Below, piece by piece: positions 32,963 to 45,067 of a stretch of 64,000 bases of DNA (positions are counted from its first letter, which is position 1; each line of letters starts with the position of its first letter). A model generated the notes under the pieces. The model did no database searches. It was not told the origin of the DNA and saw only the letters and a program-made list of their open reading frames with translations. The DNA lies in contig ML769385.1 in assembly GCA_009733575.1 (NCBI GenBank), positions 485,188-549,187 of the forward strand, read 5' to 3'. This stretch comes from Gymnopus androsaceus JB14 (lineage: Eukaryota; Basidiomycota; Agaricomycetes; Agaricales; Omphalotaceae). Both the position numbers and the translations under genes were made by a program.

Positions 32963-34350
32963 TTAAACCTCTGCATATCCAGAATACATCTGTTGAGGAG
33001 GACCGGTACTGGGATTGGAATGGTTATAAACGCTATGATCATTAATGGAACCCTGAGGATAGTGTGTTGTAGTCGGTGAAACCATGTTTGGAGGATAAGT
33101 GCTGGGATCAGAAGGGTCCTAGAGCGAAAGATTCAGCTCCGGCATACCACCAATTTAAAACATGGTGGGACTTACGTAGAGTTTTTGTTGCAGCGGAGGG
33201 TAGGCCATACTGGGGGCATTCGTCGTTCCGGTCATTTCAGGACTCATCCTGAGATCGTTATCAAATGGTGCGGATACTGATGCGGACGATTTGTTCTGTC
33301 CACGCTTGCGGAGGAACCAAAATAGAGCAGCAGAAATCAGCGCGATTCCGACAACGCCTCCCACCACGCCTCCGGCTATTGCTCCGGTGTCTTTCTTGGA
33401 AGAACGACCGGCGCTGGTTGGAGTAGAAGAGCTGCTTGATACAGGAGACGAAGGCGTGCTCGACGATGTAGCTGTTGCAGCAGCTGAAGACTCGGGTGAA
33501 TCTGCATTAAGATGTCAGTAATGTAAAATATTACTGGGGTTAAATCAACTTACCTCCAGCGAGTTGCGCGGCAGTGGCATTGAATTGATTGGGGGTCTGC
33601 GGGCACATACTGTAAACGAAAAAGACCTCCAATAAATATTAATCAACGTACCACCACGTCCAGGTAAGCCCAATGTGGCACGACTGTACCCGCTGGAATA
33701 CTTTCTGGAAAACTAGGAACGATGCTAAGTTGGAAGGATATTGAACACAGAGGAACAAAAAACGAACACTTTGTTGTAAACAGTCGGGCAATCTGCAGAG
33801 TAGCCTGTCCATCTATAATCGGCATATCAGTAAGCAACGAAAGACTTTAAGATGGTTGGGTACGGACGTTGTTGTAGACGCTTCCTGGCATTCTCCACAG
33901 GCCATCAACAAAGCATAAAACACTGTACTGCAGCGGCATGCAGTCTGAGCCGTAGAATTTGGGCCACTGTAAAACTCCGTCGAAGTTATGGCGGGGATCC
34001 TGAAAAACACCTCGGTAAGGAATAGATCCAGGATAGATGGGGAAGATACGAACTGAAATTCTGAATTCAAAGTATGTTTTAGTTCATATTTCTATAGAAT
34101 TCATATAAAAGCTCACCACCACCGCTACAAGCACCTCCAAGAAAAGTGGCCACCGTACACGGGTCTTGGCCCAAGGAATTGAATGACTGAAATCGATATT
34201 AATGGGCGCAAGGGAAACGAAAAAATTAGTATTTACCCAATCAAACCCTGCGCTGGAATTACAGCTAGCCAGATCTGCCGAAAGAACACGGCCTACTTGG
34301 AAGAGTAGCGCAACAGACGCGGTCAGAAGTGTAGAAACGATTTGAACCAT
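32963..34350 (-). CDS. Cys-rich single-pass membrane protein, paralogue B
   Basis: The signal peptide MVQIVSTLLTASVALLFQVG is followed by WSFNSLGQDPCTVATFLGG, a 7-nt micro-exon at 34054-34060, then IPAITSTEFYSGPN, CRCSTVFYALLMACGECQ and PAGTVVPHWAYLDVV. The stalk is Ser/Thr-rich (AAATATSSSTPSSPVSSS). The membrane helix is GAIAGGVVGGVVGIALISAA, followed by LFWFLRKRGQNK. The tail includes MAYPPLQQKLY, a short intron, and ends PPQQMYSGYAEV. One mid-ectodomain junction near 33720-33760 does not join cleanly, so a splice site or a break there is unresolved. Same family as paralogues A, C and D. Confidence 0.7.
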
Positions 34351-34743
34351 GTTTCTGCAGAAATCGGAGCGAAATCGTTAGCAGGGCTGCGTCCAGACGT
34401 TGGCTACTGTTAACCCTGTCCAGTGGTCGTCGTCGTTGTAAAAGACGAAGAGGGCAAAACCGAGAACAGCATTTCGCTAAACGATTTTTTCCTCCAAGTT
34501 TCAGCACGCAATGTTAATAGGCACCGGATCAGCGCGCACGCACAGCATCTCCGTGAGATCCGACTATACGCGAGTCGGGCGGAGGGGAGTGACAAGAAGT
34601 TTTGAAGCAGAGCTCTCAATGCAACATTTAGAAGGCTTGGTTGACTATGCCTAAGGATACAGTAGAGAAGGTGTTATAACTGGATATTTCTATATATGTA
34701 ATTATTATTAAACGAAAGTGGGCAAGTGCAGTACTTCACTGGT

Positions 34744-35946
34744 TCACTTGGAGCTCCCTAGGTCCGATGAAGACGAAACACTAAGCGATGGAACATTTTG
34801 CGAAACACCAAGGTGTTCCTGAAATAGACAAATAAGTACGGTGAAGAGTGCTTTAGGAAAACACATACCCGAGTAGCACCGATTTGAACTTCGGACATGG
34901 ATCTGCTGGGACCTAAATGAGTGTGGATGGATGAGGTTTCTTGACTGAGCAATTCCCGATTCTTCAGAACTCATTTGACTTCTTGCGCGTCTGCGTCTCC
35001 GAATTGCAATGAACGTTACAATCAGCAGCACAAGGGCTGCGAACACCGAGCACTCCCCCAATGACGCTGTCAGTAATAGTGTTGATTCGAGAGTCCGAGT
35101 TGGTCGATTTCAGTGAATCTGACGTGGAGGCCGTAGGGGTCGGAGTGGATGTCGTACTGGTTGATGTTGCTGCAAGTGTTGTTGAGCTCGAGGGTAATGC
35201 AGTAGATTCAGTAGCGTCTATATAGATGGATGTTAGTTGGTGTGTAACACAACTTTGGGCTGCTTACTGGCGTCTTGCTGCGCGGCGGTAGCATCGAATG
35301 TATCCTGGGACTAGCATGAGCGTATTTAGATGAAGGCACCAGTACGATGAGTTTTGGTTACCTCAACATCCAAGTATGCGTATGCTGGTACGTGTAATCC
35401 GGCAGGAATTGGCTTGGGATATCCCGTGAACACGGGGAAGCAATTCGTCGCCCACTCACTCCATCTTCATAAACGGTATGAGTTTTCGAGGTTTCGGCAA
35501 AGAAAGACCATACTCACGTTATTATAGTCCTATTCTGGCACAGGGCGCACGCACTCATCAAAGAGTATACAACGGTGTTGCATTGGCACGGATTCACTGC
35601 GTCGATGGTTGGTCCTAGGTATACAGTGTTATTGGGCAAGGCAGCGACATTATAAGCTAAAATCGTGTCAGTTTCAATCATATAAACTCGGTAGGATTGA
35701 CTGACTATTTCCACTACACACGCCGAGCAACGAGGAAGCGATCGAGCAAGGGCTTTGCTTCTCAGAATTGAAGGACTATCATAAAGAAGCTGAACATCCA
35801 TAACGACGTTGGAAATTAGCCAATCGACTTACCCATGAGGACTGAATGCATGTTGCGTCGGTACCTTGAGCAGCAACCCGGAGGTTAAGCATCAAGATCG
35901 CCAACGCGGATAGCACTTGCTAGCCAACGACAAGGACTTTTCGCAT
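34744..35946 (-). pseudogene. Cys-rich membrane protein, paralogue A, probably inactivated
   Basis: The ectodomain is well kept: TCIQSSW, then WSFNSEKQSPCSIASSLLG, CQCNTVVYSLMSACALCQNR, PVFTGYPKPIPAGLHVPAY and DTFDATAAQQ. The signal peptide, however, reads MRKVLVVG, then an in-frame TAG at 35920-35922, then QVLSALAILMLNLRVAAQ. The membrane segment (VFAALVLLIVTFIAIRRRR) is out of frame with the Ser/Thr stalk because of the C5/G5 run at 35055-35059, and the tail needs another shift to reach EVQIGATR and the TGA at 34744. Three independent breaks argue for a pseudogene; a later Met at codon 19 would lack most of the signal peptide. Confidence 0.65.
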
Positions 35947-36939
35947 ACATGCTTGGGGAATTTCATCGACTCATGTACACCAACCTAAATATCTAGGATT
36001 TCAGTGAGAAGCTCCGATCAGTGCCAGCTGTTTGTAAAACGAGAGCTTGACAGTTTGCCCTTGAGCTTCATTATCCTTTCTCGTTTCTTCGAGGAACCTA
36101 ATCAATAAGAATCGGACGTCCGCTATAGATCTAGCGAATGGAGAGCATGCCCTGAAGAGCTAAGAGTGTAGGGGTCTCACGAATGACGGCTCTAATGTTG
36201 TTCGTCCCTTGTATATGTACGAGCAGAGTGGGACGTATGTATATTCAATTTTCCTATCGGAAAGGTACGATATCCTTCGAGGAAGCGCCAGGGCAAACAG
36301 CAACGTGGCAAACACTGCAAACGACGTAGGATATGCTTCCAGCCGCCCAAAGCCAGCACAAAAGCGCATGCGTTCAGTGTAACATCGCCGCTCGAGCTTG
36401 ATTATGAGGTGATCCCTAGCGAATGCTGCTGAAGGAATCGGGGTCAATGACATTTCAATTGCAGAAATCAGTGGCAAATCCCCATGTCAGGCCCAGTCTG
36501 GATCCTTCAAGCAGTGGCACTCTTGATAGAAATGATATACCTTGGAAGGTACATAGGAGAGCATATAGTCTTGGCATGAGCACCGGAAGAGAGAGAGATG
36601 CGATGACTTGATGAAAGAGTACTGTCAATACTGTTGAAAACCAACGGATGTTGTTGAACAGCCAATCCCCGGTCCCTTTTCAGATGCAGTTGGAAGAAAG
36701 CGAAGAGGAATTCGAGAAAGCTGAATCAGAGGAGCGGTCCGATCGCTTGACGCGTAAATTCGGAGAAGAAAAGACCTAAAAAGAGCAAAGATGTCGCGAC
36801 TCTACATAATTATCCAACATAAGTATGGGTGTTGGAATAATCCTGGATAAGAGCGACTAGGGGAAATGGTCACGTTAACGCTGTCACGCAATCCTTCCTT
36901 GCCTGCCTCCATCAGCATAGACTAAGACATTCGTGCGCC
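35947..36939. other. gene-free interval
   Basis: Nearly 1 kb with only short open frames (for example 36423-36611 plus and 36160-36477 minus) that show no recognisable domain, start context or splice structure. The right end should contain the CK2 beta promoter. Confidence 0.4.
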
Positions 36940-38042
36940 ATGCTTCATCGTGCCGTCGACGATGTATCCACAGGATCTGATTCCGATTACTCCAGGTTTG
37001 TCTATCCAATAATACTTCAACCCCATCTTAGATTGACTCGCTTTCCAGCTCGGTACGCGCTCAAACCAACATTTTTTGGGTGATTTTCTCAGATATTTTA
37101 TACAGTGGATTTCATGGTTTTTATCTTCCAAAGGCAACGAATACTTTTGCGAGGTCGATGAGGACTTTATACTAGATAGATTCAACCTTACTGGCTTGAA
37201 CAATGAGGTTGCCAACTACACCCAGGCACTTGACTTGATTACGGATCAGCTAGGTGTGCTTTTTTGGTCGCTCCTTGCTCAGAATGATATTTTTAAACTG
37301 TCCCATAGACGATGACATTCAAGACGAGTTGCGGGGATCCTTAGATGTCCAGGCTAGGTTGCTATATGGGCTCATCCATGCGCGATGGATTGTGACTGCT
37401 CGAGGGCTGGCAAAAATGGTATGCCAATGATCCTGAACGACCTTTTCATTCCTCACTCGTTACCAGATTGAGAAATACAAACGTGCAGAATTCGGCCGAT
37501 GCCCACGAGTAATGTGCCTTCTCCAACCCCTTCTCCCTGTGGGGTTGACCGATATACCCTACGAGAAATCTGTCAAGCTCTATTGTGGACGTTGCGAGGA
37601 CCTTTATTCCCCCAAATCATCTCGACATGGATCCATCGACGGAGCTTATTTTGGCACGACCTTTCCCCATCTTCTTTTCCTCGTTTATCCTACCTTGATT
37701 CCCCCGAAAAGCGGTCCAACCGATATTGGAGCTACCACAGCAGCTGCGAGTGGAACTCGAGAGGGAGAGAACAGAATCAGGCGACGTTTACGGGAGGAAA
37801 TGGATCCGACTCTTGCTGAAGGTGGAGGAGAAAACATCAGCACTGCAAGCGTAGCTTTGAAGGCTGAGAGATACAAGCCGAGAATCTATGGATTCCAGCT
37901 CAACGAGACAGCGAAATTACAGAGATGGCAGGAAGCTGTTAGAGACAGGTAAATCCTTGATGATGGTTGCGTTCTTTAATACTGACACCCTAAATATAGA
38001 CAGGTAGCTCGTTTGGAAGAACTAGAGGAGCGAGGTTCATGA
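36940..38042 (+). CDS. CKB1: casein kinase II regulatory (beta) subunit
   Basis: Five or six exons give a protein of about 300 residues. The core is very close to CK2 beta: [93 protein letters not shown] and [14 protein letters not shown]. The four zinc cysteines that make the dimer interface are present. An insertion of about 60 residues ([18 protein letters not shown] onward) separates this from [14 protein letters not shown], a known feature of fungal forms. The first intron is at about 36996-37089. CK2 beta tethers substrates to the catalytic alpha subunits in nucleus and cytoplasm. Confidence 0.93.
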
Positions 38043-38379
38043 GGAGCGGGTCCTCCATTTCTCCCTTGTCAAGGCTGTTTTTGTGATTCGAACTTTTTAT
38101 TTGTCTGAATGTTCTAATATATGTATCTGGCTCAATACCTACAGTGAAGTAATTTATCTTCAACACCCAGATGATGCAAATTACTATCCTGGAGATACTA
38201 TCGACTTCGAGAGGAGGCGATGTATCGGTGAAACCCCGGCCTTTACCTGGAACTCTTTCTGGTACACGTCTGTAGACGGAACCGTTCGAGGCTAGGAGGG
38301 TCAAGAACGGAAAGCTGATGGGTTTAGACTACTTGTTTTGTTGCGCGCGCGCAGATTTTTACAATTGTGCATCCCAATA

Positions 38380-39298
38380 TTATACATATACAACCGACAT
38401 TACCCAATCTTTCTTCAGCGTATACCCGTCTAATGCTTCTTTTGCGGCAGATGCGAGCTCGGCTGACTGGAAAATCACTTGAGCCATTTTCACGTCTGGT
38501 GTCGGTGACATGGAGACATTTGTAGAAACATGTCCGTGGTATCTGCGTAGATCAGAAACGTGTCGCGTAAGAGCAAAAGATGGACGTACTGTTGGAAAAG
38601 AATGGAAAGAACACTGTCTGTAACCTCGATTGGTAGATTTGTACAAAACAGGCGTGAAGTAGGATGATGCACTTGTGGAGGAACAACTCCTATCAAACAG
38701 AGTGAGTTGACTGAAGGCACAAACGCGTATCAGGACCATACCTGGAGTTAGGTCGCCATTTGCCTGAGGCGCACTTTCTTCCTCATCGTCGTCAATCTCC
38801 ATTTCGTCATCCGACTCTGCTTTTTCTCGTTTCTTTTGCCTTGCCACTTCGTCATCCCCGTCTCTCTGGCGTTTCCTATCATTGTCCAGCGCACCATTCC
38901 TAACCAATTCACTGGCATTGGCAGCATTCGGTGGAACAAAATTTGGGTCATCTTTCCGTGAAGTCGCGTAGGATTTCGTTTTTGCATATCCGATGCGCTA
39001 TACCAAAACAATCAGTAATTTTCACCTTTAGGACGATAAAGGTACGACGTACCAGAGGCTTGTCATAGAACACCATACCTTCGCAAGCGCGCATAGCAGT
39101 AGTGGCTCCTGCAAGATCGCTGAAGACGAGAAAAGCTTGGCCTCTCATTTTGGGACTTTTGGATGCGACAACGTCGATAACCTTGCCGTATGTGGTGAAG
39201 AGCGCAAGAAGCTGAATTCGGAGTTCGTCTTTGTGAACTTTGTCGTTGAGATTGTTGACATAAAGTGTATTATTGGGCTGATTCGAAGATGAAGACAT
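38380..39298 (-). CDS. U1A/U2B''-type snRNP protein with two RRMs
   Basis: RRM1 has RNP2 LYVNNLNDKV and RNP1 RGQAFLVFSD, with the family's KVHKDELRIQLLALFTTYG and a later exon starting RIGYAKTKSYA. A charged linker (RKRQRDGDDEVARQKKREK, then an acidic run) follows. RRM2 starts RLFCTNLPIEVTDSVLS and continues across an intron to YHGHVSTNVSMSP, ending LDGYTLKKDWVMSVVYV. Length, about 260 residues, fits U1A or U2B''; in fungi one protein may serve both snRNAs. It binds a stem-loop of U1 or U2 snRNA in the nucleus. It is divergent from LAG1 with 130 bp between the starts. Confidence 0.9.
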
Positions 39299-39428
39299 AT
39301 TGCGGAACGTGTAGGGCCCAGTCCGTGATGGTTTTGAGTAAATGGGCGCGGGCGCTAAGTATATTTGAAAAAAATAAACGTGCTTCGCCAGCAAAGTCCC
39401 TTGCGTCCTTCCCATCGTTTCCTCAACG

Positions 39429-40704
39429 ATGGACTTTGCTTCGCGGCTTCCGGATTATCTCGTTCCTTTCTTTTCGATTTCTTCGCCTACAGATGCGCCG
39501 GCCAATCCAGACTCCTTTCCCAACTCGCGCTATTATAAAACAGACCCCAAGGACTTTTGTCTGGTCATTACTTTTATCGCTATAATGGCCATTCTTCGGG
39601 ATGCTCTGCGTCTGGGCGTATTCGAACCTTTTGTGAAATGGAAGCTGTCCAGAGATCTCCGGTTAAAACGCAAGCAGCAAAATGGCACCACTCGCGTCGT
39701 TTCCAACGGAAATGGACATTCGCATACCGCGTTCACCAAGGCTGAGCGTCGTAAAATGAGACATAGTGTCTTCAGGTTCGCAGAACAAGGATGGCCTATT
39801 GTGTATTATCCTCTGCAGTGGGCTTTTGGACTGGTAAGCGCACTTGATATGCCCTCCTTTTATTTGTGCGCTAAGTTTCCCCTTTCCAGTACATTCACAA
39901 TAATCTCCCAACTAAACTGCTCGACCCGGTTGATGTCTGGGCTAACTACCCCCACATCCCTCTTGCAGCCCCTATAAAAATCTACTATCTGTCTCAACTT
40001 GCTTTTTATGTACACCAAGTGCTTATTCTCAATGCGGAGGCACGACGAAAAGATCACTACCAAATGATGACCCATCATGTTATAACTATCTTCCTCGTCT
40101 GGGGAAGCTATTACTACAACCTCACTCGCAATGGTTGTCTCATTATGATGCTGATGGATCTTTGCGATATATTCCTACCAGTACGTTCCCCAAGTTCTTT
40201 TCAAAAGGTACATACTCATTTTTTTTACAGTTGGCCAAAATGCTTCGCTACCTTGAACTGCCCCAAATTTTCCCCGACATAACCTTTGGTGCATTCATGG
40301 TGTCATGGTTCATTACGCGCCATGTCCTGTTCATCATCGCAATCAAGTCGGCTTTCCTCGATATGCCTCGGGTGACCAACTTTGGATGGGACCCAAGCCG
40401 CGGCTACTATCTCACTAAAGGCTCGCATTACATGTTCATAATGTGTCTGCTTGCATTAGAGGTCAGTGCTCCGTATACCTCTGATCGTTGGGAGAATAAC
40501 ATTTTGTTGTTGAGGTTCTTCAAATAATCTGGTTCGGTATGATATGTCGCGTTGCTTGGAGAGTAATATCTGGCGAAAGCGCGTCGGACGTTCGCAGTGA
40601 TGAAGAAGGGTGCGAAAGGTTATCCTTCCCTCCAAATATATTTTGCTCACAAAATATTTTACAGGGAGAATGATGATACTGATGACATTGACAAGGAAGA
40701 GTAG
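39429..40704 (+). CDS. LAG1: ceramide synthase (LAG1/LAC1)
   Basis: Five exons encode about 370 residues with several membrane helices. The TLC/Lag1 motif is present: DHYQMMTHHVITIFLVWGSY and RNGCLIMMLMDLCDIFLP, with the paired histidines needed for N-acylation. Upstream are EQGWPIVYYPLQWAFGL and YIHNNLPTKLLDPVDVWANY, downstream TRHVLFIIAIKSAFLDMPRV and a short acidic tail (DDTDDIDKEE) typical of a C-terminal ER/CK2 site. The enzyme acylates sphingoid bases with acyl-CoA in the ER. Introns are near 39834-39889, 40182-40230, 40461-40514 and 40610-40663. Confidence 0.93.
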
Positions 40705-40781
40705 TGAGATGTTGCTGTATTTCTTGAAGGCCGAGCTTGCGCGCGATACCCTAGATGAACGCTAGATGTACCCCAGTGGTA

Positions 40782-41355
40782 TTAATTGTGCGATAATGTT
40801 GATCTTATAATTGTTTTGCTCCGTCGTGCCAGTGGATCGAGTTCCAACTTCAACTGACTGCCAGATCACGGTAGTCCCATGGAGGAAGCGTACATACGGC
40901 TGTAAAACTATGCCGTGCACCATAAGGTACTTGACCGCTTCAAGTCGACGAAGGAGGGCTTTAATGAAGGGTAGGTATTGACCAATCTTGCATTCTGTCA
41001 CTCATAAAAAAAGTTAGTGCGACAGTGATACTCATAGTAGCTTTCTCTTCCTTGTTCAAGTATCGGCGCAAGAGAATTCCGACGCCATTCGCAAGCGAGG
41101 ACTGACTCGCGGCGTCTTCGGTCGTCTGGCCTGCCTGTGGCGAGGAGGCTGTGGACGCTCTTCCCGCCCGAATCGACGCTCGTATGTCGATAATGTGGCG
41201 CGATTGAAAGAACTGCTCAATGTTGCAAGCCCTCTGGCAGAGACAGCATGACTTGTTAGAACGGCGCATCTATTTCCCGTGTTTTTGCAAGACCCTTCTC
41301 CTGGACTGTACCGGATGCGATCACAATAACGATTCCTTCGCCGACGTAGGCTCAT
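40782..41355 (-). CDS. unrecognised protein (5' exon unresolved)
   Basis: A well-supported main exon contains ACNIEQFFQSRHIIDIRASI, a Ser/Thr/Gln linker, and NGVGILLRRYLNKEEKATM. A 48-nt intron with a CACTAAC branch site joins CKIGQYLPFIKALLRRLEAV and KYLMVHGIVLQP; a further 40-nt intron leads to QLKLELDPLARRSKTII and a TAA at 40782. The composition is strongly helical and protein-like, without membrane or signal segments. The 5' end is not settled: an acceptor CTGCCAG lies just before RACNIEQ, and the candidate upstream exon starting MSLRRRRNRYCDR does not join in phase. No family recognised. Confidence 0.45.
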
Positions 41356-41576
41356 TGTCCGTCCATTACAGGACTCATATTTGACTATCCTATACAGCGG
41401 CTTTCCACAGCTTCGTACTTATTGACCTATTACTAGAGCGACAGCTGGTTTGGTATTGTCGCGAGACTGTTTTTCTATTCTTGGGGTGACTCTGCTTAAG
41501 CTACATGAACGTTCACCAAACTTTTCGCCTTGCTTGTTATTGTTGGGCCTCTTTTTACTAATTAGCTTGGATACCT

Positions 41577-41830
41577 TTGCTTTCTAGAAGAGAACTTTCA
41601 ACTCGAGTTGTTACATTCGCATAAGGAGCTCAAGATTGTCTTTGCCCCTCTAAAGACTGGTAAATGGCCGGAGCTGTACCTCAAAATTGCAGTTCTGAAT
41701 CGGTGAGTGCTTTGTTTAATGCTACGATCTTTCTAACCATTATTGTAGGGGGACTACAGAGATTCCACCTGTTTGTGCGTGTAATAAGATTGGGGTGGTC
41801 AATGAGATTTTAATACCTGGCGCCATCGCT
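41577..41830 (+). other. short unassigned coding-like segment
   Basis: After a TTTCTAG acceptor, an open stretch reads ENFQLELLHSHKELKIVFAP and continues to a GTGAGT donor at about 41701, then GTTEIPPVCACNK. It is protein-like but has no start, and could be a gene fragment or a piece of a longer unresolved transcript. Confidence 0.2.
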
Positions 41831-42216
41831 TAGATGCATGCATCGTTCAGCCTTTCTCGATCTATAATGCTTTGGTACTACTAGCTCGTATCTCAGCTAT
41901 GCAGGTTCTGTGTAGGCTCCTACTGAAATGGCTGTCGTTCATTCAAGATAGTATTGTTACTGTATCTTGCCATGCATTTAATAAAATAAACTGTACTGTA
42001 CATTTCTATCCAAACGATTCGATTTCAGACGCGCTATCAGACGTGACGGGCCGTACTCCGGATCGCGTTAGCTAGCACGCATGTGACAGTCGCGTTCCTC
42101 TGTTGATCCTCTTAAACGTGTACTATAGCACGCTTCCGGCTACTCTGCAGATACTGCGGCTACAGGTCCCTCTAAACTTTCTAACCTGGCCTCCCTTACA
42201 TACTTTTAAACTCCCT

Positions 42217-43032
42217 ATGGATCATCTCGAACTAATCAACAACTTCATTGAATCACTTCCATACCTCGACAAAGATGAGGTTCCGGAGGATTCGTGTTGC
42301 GCCATATGTCTCATACCGTTCGAAGAAATCTTTGAAGATGTTTCCATCGACAAGCCGCTGGACGGAGGGGTGACACAGCTGCCATCTTGCCAGCATATCT
42401 TCTGTCGACACGAGTACGTTCAAGTTGTTGCTCTGAATCCACTCAAATTATTGCTCACACCAATCCTAGTCTTGTAGAATGGATACGAGGCATGGTAAAG
42501 ACCTTTTATCACTTGAACTTACACGACACAAAATTTGAACCCCCTATTTCATCAGCACGGAAGTTGTCCAACATGTAGGCGTACATTCATCTCTAATATC
42601 CGACCCCCTTCGGATTCTGATGGAGAGTCATCGGATGGAGGAGAGTACATTCCAAACGACGAAGAAGATGACGAAGAAGACTCTTACCTGGTTGATACAG
42701 ACGGCTTCACTGAAGCGGATGAGTTTGACGTTGAAATGGGAGAGGTGGACTTGGATGTATATCAGAGTTGGCAACCTAGTGACATTGACGACGCGGTCGA
42801 CGATGGATCTTCGGAATGGGGTCTAACCGATGGAGATTCTGTCTCAAATTCGGACGGAGACATTAGCTTTGAAAGTGAATCGGTTTCCGTACACAGCGGT
42901 ACGTATATCTTTCTCCTGCGATGTTCACTTCGGAAGTCTTATGTTGGTCTAACACCAGATACCAATATTATTATTCAAGAGGATGAAGATGATAATCGTA
43001 GTGTCAGCTCCCAGAACGACGAAAATAAGTAG
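42217..43032 (+). CDS. RING-type E3 ubiquitin ligase with acidic tail
   Basis: Four exons give about 210 residues. The RING is split by introns and reads SCCAICLIPFEE ... LPSCQHIFCRHDLVEWIRG ... GSCPTCRRTF. The intron at about 42413-42469 ends in phase so that GA|T gives Asp (CRHD), placing Asp where the sixth zinc-binding cysteine is usual. A long acidic tail follows (EYIPNDEEDDEEDSYLV onwards). Same family as the gene at 58797, including the CRRD site. Such RING proteins bring E2 enzymes to substrates; the target is unknown. Start chosen at MDHLELINNF; an earlier in-frame Met at 42103 is less likely. Confidence 0.75.
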
Positions 43033-43156
43033 CGTTCTACAGTCATTTCACTACAACCCACCCTCTTTCCTGGAATATTTACGATTTATGGATTGCTTTG
43101 TGTGTACCAAATGGATTTTAATTGTTGTGTATGTATCACGTCCCTCGTCTACTTTA

Positions 43157-44882
43157 TTATTCAATAGATTTGAGCAGTGTGTCCACCGCGTTTCCAAACT
43201 TCCAAACTCCATTATATTTGCCGCTCCACTTCAGACCTTTTCCTCCACCTTTGACTGCCATCTGGGATTTGAGAGCTTCTCCAGTTGACTTGACCAAATT
43301 GTCGTCAGAACCAACGACCATGACGACGGTAGTGCTAGTCGTAGTCTGTGCCGAGGGGGTTGAAGTCAAGATAAGCAAGTAGGGAGTGTTTGCGATCTGG
43401 TCCGAGAAAGCAAAAGATATGGCGGATAAGAAGCCAAGAGGATTACCGCCATCGTCAGTGCGGTGAACATGTTTTTTGAAGATGTATCCATCATTTCCAG
43501 ATCCAACAGCAGCTTCTGAGATCAATGCTGTACTAATGTGTTTCGCAAGCTCTAGCTCTAGATCTGTGACGCGCTTGTCTGCTTTCTTTCGTTCCTCTAC
43601 AACCTGAGATACACGCTCCGGGACCAAGGGAGCGCCGCAGCTCAAAATAGAGGAGGTATTAGCCAGAAAATTGTGGGTAGACGACAGATAGTCGATAAGC
43701 CGTGGTCCTGACAAGAAGTAGAGTCGAGCGGACGTCGTATTGGAGCGCGACATAGAGTCAGTATGAGGAAGAAGGAAAAGCTGAAGATTATGGATGCTCG
43801 GTAAATGAGTACCACAGCATCTAAAGAAGGTAAGCAAAGAAATATATATTTGAGTTCAAAATGAGACTTACGGATTTCTATCCACACCATCTATAACAAC
43901 GACTCGATTGACACCGCCTGTATAATCTGAAGGCAAAGCTTTTCCGACAGATCGACCACTCTCTAGTACCACAGGGTCGGTACTTCTTGTCTCGATCCAG
44001 TTCTTCGACTTCGGTGTGTACTCTTCGGCCTTCAAACACCAGGCGATTGGCTTCCGTTTGGATGAGCACAATTTCTTCGACGGTCATGCCGCGAGGAACT
44101 TCGACATAGCAGGGAGATGGGAAGCTAGTCAAAGACCAAGACAATGTAGGGAGGTTCAAGCGAGTTTCCAGAAGCGCAGAGAGGAGATGTTGAGAAGTGT
44201 GCATTGACATCTACGACTGATCCTAAGCAGTCAGCTTGAAAATTACAGTACAGGACGTACATGGTCGTATCTTCGATCGAAGTCCTCTTTACCCAATGAT
44301 GCAGTGACTATAGAGCCAGCTGCGAAGACTGTCAGCGCCGATTGCACATCTGCCTCACTACCGGTCTTAACATAGTGGACAGCATGTCCTCCGTGTCGTT
44401 TTGCTTGCAGGACAGACCAAATTCTTCCGTCGGATGTCTTTATCAATCCTGTATCAGTCGGCTGGCCGCCGCCTTCGTAGGGTTGAAATTAAATCTGGGA
44501 AGTGGATCGAGCGACGTATAAAGTACCTTCAGGAAAGATTACTGTATCGTGAAGAATAACCTCTAGGATTGGTTCATTGGGAAGTGTGGGGGCAGAAACT
44601 GCCTTCTTGGTTTTCTTTCCGACAGGAGCCGGCGAAGGTTGAGATATGTTGCACGCAACTACAGTTGTCTCTATTTCTCTCAAGAGAGGATCACCTAGAA
44701 TGCATCACTGATTAGTTTGCGGATTTTCAGAAGGTAGAGTCAAACGTGGAAGCACGTTGAGCTGCCAATAATCCGACCGGGATACTTGTAGATTTTTCCG
44801 ATGGAACTTTGAGAGTTGGAGATACTATGCGAAAGTAATCTGGAGGTGTAGTGGACGGAGAAAGAACTGCTACAGTGGCCAT
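43157..44882 (-). CDS. AlaX/AARSD1-type alanyl-tRNA editing protein
   Basis: Six or so exons encode about 430 residues with the editing half of alanyl-tRNA synthetase but no aminoacylation domain. The start MATVAVLSPSTTPPDYFRIV is followed by GLLAAQRDPLLREIETTVV, and HDTVIFPEGGGQPTDTG is the editing-domain entry. Zinc ligands are in MHTSQHLLSALL and in RCCGTHLPSIHNLQLF. The C-terminus has a coiled region (EERKKADKRVTDLELELAKH) and a glycine-rich GGGKGLKWSGKYNGVWK, as in AARSD1. The protein hydrolyses Ser-tRNA(Ala) in the cytosol to protect translation fidelity. Confidence 0.85.
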
Positions 44883-45067
44883 TTCGTATAGGTCTGTGCT
44901 GCAAGCAAGATGTCAGTGATAAATAGATAAGATCATGAGGGACGAGTAAGCGAAGCAAGAGAAATACGCGCCCGATCATGTTCGGCCCTTCTTCCGGGGA
45001 AGCGCTCGCCCTTTCGCCTTAACCGCGACCTATATGGCTCACTATATTTCCTCCGAGCCCCAGATAA

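Noticed and set aside
36160..36611. Open frames on both strands between the membrane cluster and CK2 beta, considered as a fifth paralogue
   Set aside because: No signal peptide, CxCSTVxY block or stalk could be found on either strand.
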